Below, in pieces: positions 32,352-32,652 of a stretch of 32,652 nt of DNA. Under the pieces are notes generated by a model. The model was not told the origin of the DNA and searched no databases. It was given only the letters and a program-made list of their open reading frames with translations. The translations under genes and the position numbers were made by a program. This stretch comes from Anaerolineae bacterium. Its GTDB lineage: Bacteria; Chloroflexota; Anaerolineae; Anaerolineales; UBA4823. The stretch's first letter is position 1. Each line of letters opens with the position of its first letter. Location of the stretch: positions 1 through 32,652 of the forward strand of contig QEXX01000035.1 of NCBI GenBank assembly GCA_003130835.1, read 5' to 3'.

Positions 32352-32389
32352 AACCTACCTCCTTGCTTTGTTAAAAATAAACAATTTTT

Positions 32390-32408
32390 TGCGACAATTA
32401 TTATCGCA
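32390..32408 (-). promoter_or_regulatory. Candidate operator of the oxidoreductase operon
   Basis: TGCGATAATAATTGTCGCA on the minus strand is a 19-bp palindrome with one mismatch, 38 bases or so before the first ATG, overlapping a TAATAAT that could be a -10 box. The regulator is unknown. Confidence 0.45.
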
Positions 32409-32487
32409 TTTCAACAATTCAAAGGCTAGTGTAAACTGTCATATTCCGATAGTACAAACTTCCTTACCTACTTCATCCAATTAATAA

Positions 32488-32652
32488 CTGACGTTACGCA
32501 GTTCGTTCGTGCCGCGACATTTATGTCGCCTGAAACCACGAGATAAATCTCGTGCTACCGCGTAAGCGACATGCATGTCACCTGAATCCACGAGATAAAT
32601 CTCGTGCACCGCGTAAGCGACATTCATGTCGCCTGAATCCACGAGATAAATC
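32488..32652. repeat. Dispersed palindromic repeat (family A), multi-unit copy cut by the window end
   Basis: Begins CTGACGTTACGCAGTT like the other copies, then runs through three rounds of about 52 bp. Each round has a palindrome around ACATNNATGT and one around CACGAGATAAATCTCGTG, joined by CCGCGTAAGCG. It continues past the window. The rest of 32409-32487 shows nothing else. Confidence 0.88.

Noticed and set aside
32488-32652. Possible CRISPR array
   Set aside because: The period of about 52 bp has no unique spacers; each unit is a repeat throughout, and the family occurs dispersed elsewhere.
1-32652. tRNA or rRNA genes
   Set aside because: No T-loop (GGTTCRANTCC) with matching acceptor stem or rRNA signature was seen on either strand by eye.

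Overview
The window looks like a chromosomal segment of an anaerobic member of the Chloroflexota, most likely class Anaerolineae. This is inferred from several traits: secreted proteins carrying the YLPLV motif common in that phylum, lipoproteins with long Thr/Pro stalks, a ferredoxin-dependent 2-oxoacid oxidoreductase, pyruvate phosphate dikinase, and intergenic DNA crowded with small palindromic repeats. No rRNA, tRNA, phage, transposase or CRISPR array was seen.

Left part (1-2595): the 3' end of a secreted DUF11-type protein with a clean terminator, then a minus-strand secreted sortase-like gene. Upstream of that gene is a well-conserved cyclic-di-GMP class I riboswitch (about 1931-2012) followed by an intrinsic terminator (about 1811-1864). 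The sortase-like gene is split by an apparent one-base deletion in a five-base homopolymer. GC-rich 40-bp tandem repeats follow. Next comes a nucleotide/tRNA block on the plus strand (thymidine kinase, hypoxanthine phosphoribosyltransferase, CCA-adding enzyme with HD domain), facing a small zinc-ribbon protein.

Middle (5548-18392): a MITE-like repeat pair, a GT-B-like transferase and a PHP phosphoesterase. After these come a stand-alone receiver protein and a divergent plus-strand signalling operon: a histidine kinase with a zinc ribbon and an MshEN-type c-di-GMP-binding signature, a GAF histidine kinase, an OmpR-type regulator, a small unknown protein, and a CpaF-type secretion ATPase with an N-terminal frameshift. 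A second tightly packed operon encodes a double-HTH regulator, a TPR protein, a two-domain GNAT acetyltransferase, an alpha/beta hydrolase and a LysM/YkuD L,D-transpeptidase.

Right part (18389-32652), mostly minus strand: a hotdog thioesterase and an NfeD-type membrane protease; the phosphate transporter genes pstSCAB; and an Rrf2-family regulator with four clustered cysteines. The Rrf2 promoter and the pstS promoter share a sequence resembling an operator. A gene-poor stretch holds a palindromic repeat and what looks like an unidentified minus-strand structured RNA ending in a very strong terminator. Then come ppdK (plus strand), a repeat-rich region with a probable relic of a heavy-metal-associated domain, a GerMN-like lipoprotein, and a four-gene VorB-type 2-oxoacid:ferredoxin oxidoreductase operon. 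The window ends inside another copy of the palindromic repeat family.

The most notable signals are: (i) c-di-GMP inputs at two loci (a riboswitch on a sortase-like gene and an MshEN domain on a histidine kinase whose operon encodes a secretion ATPase); (ii) a putative Rrf2-pst regulatory link in place of the usual PhoU/PhoB context; (iii) a candidate unclassified RNA with two hairpin-AGGAGG-CTATCG modules. Two one-base frameshifts in 32 kb leave open either sequencing error or gene decay.
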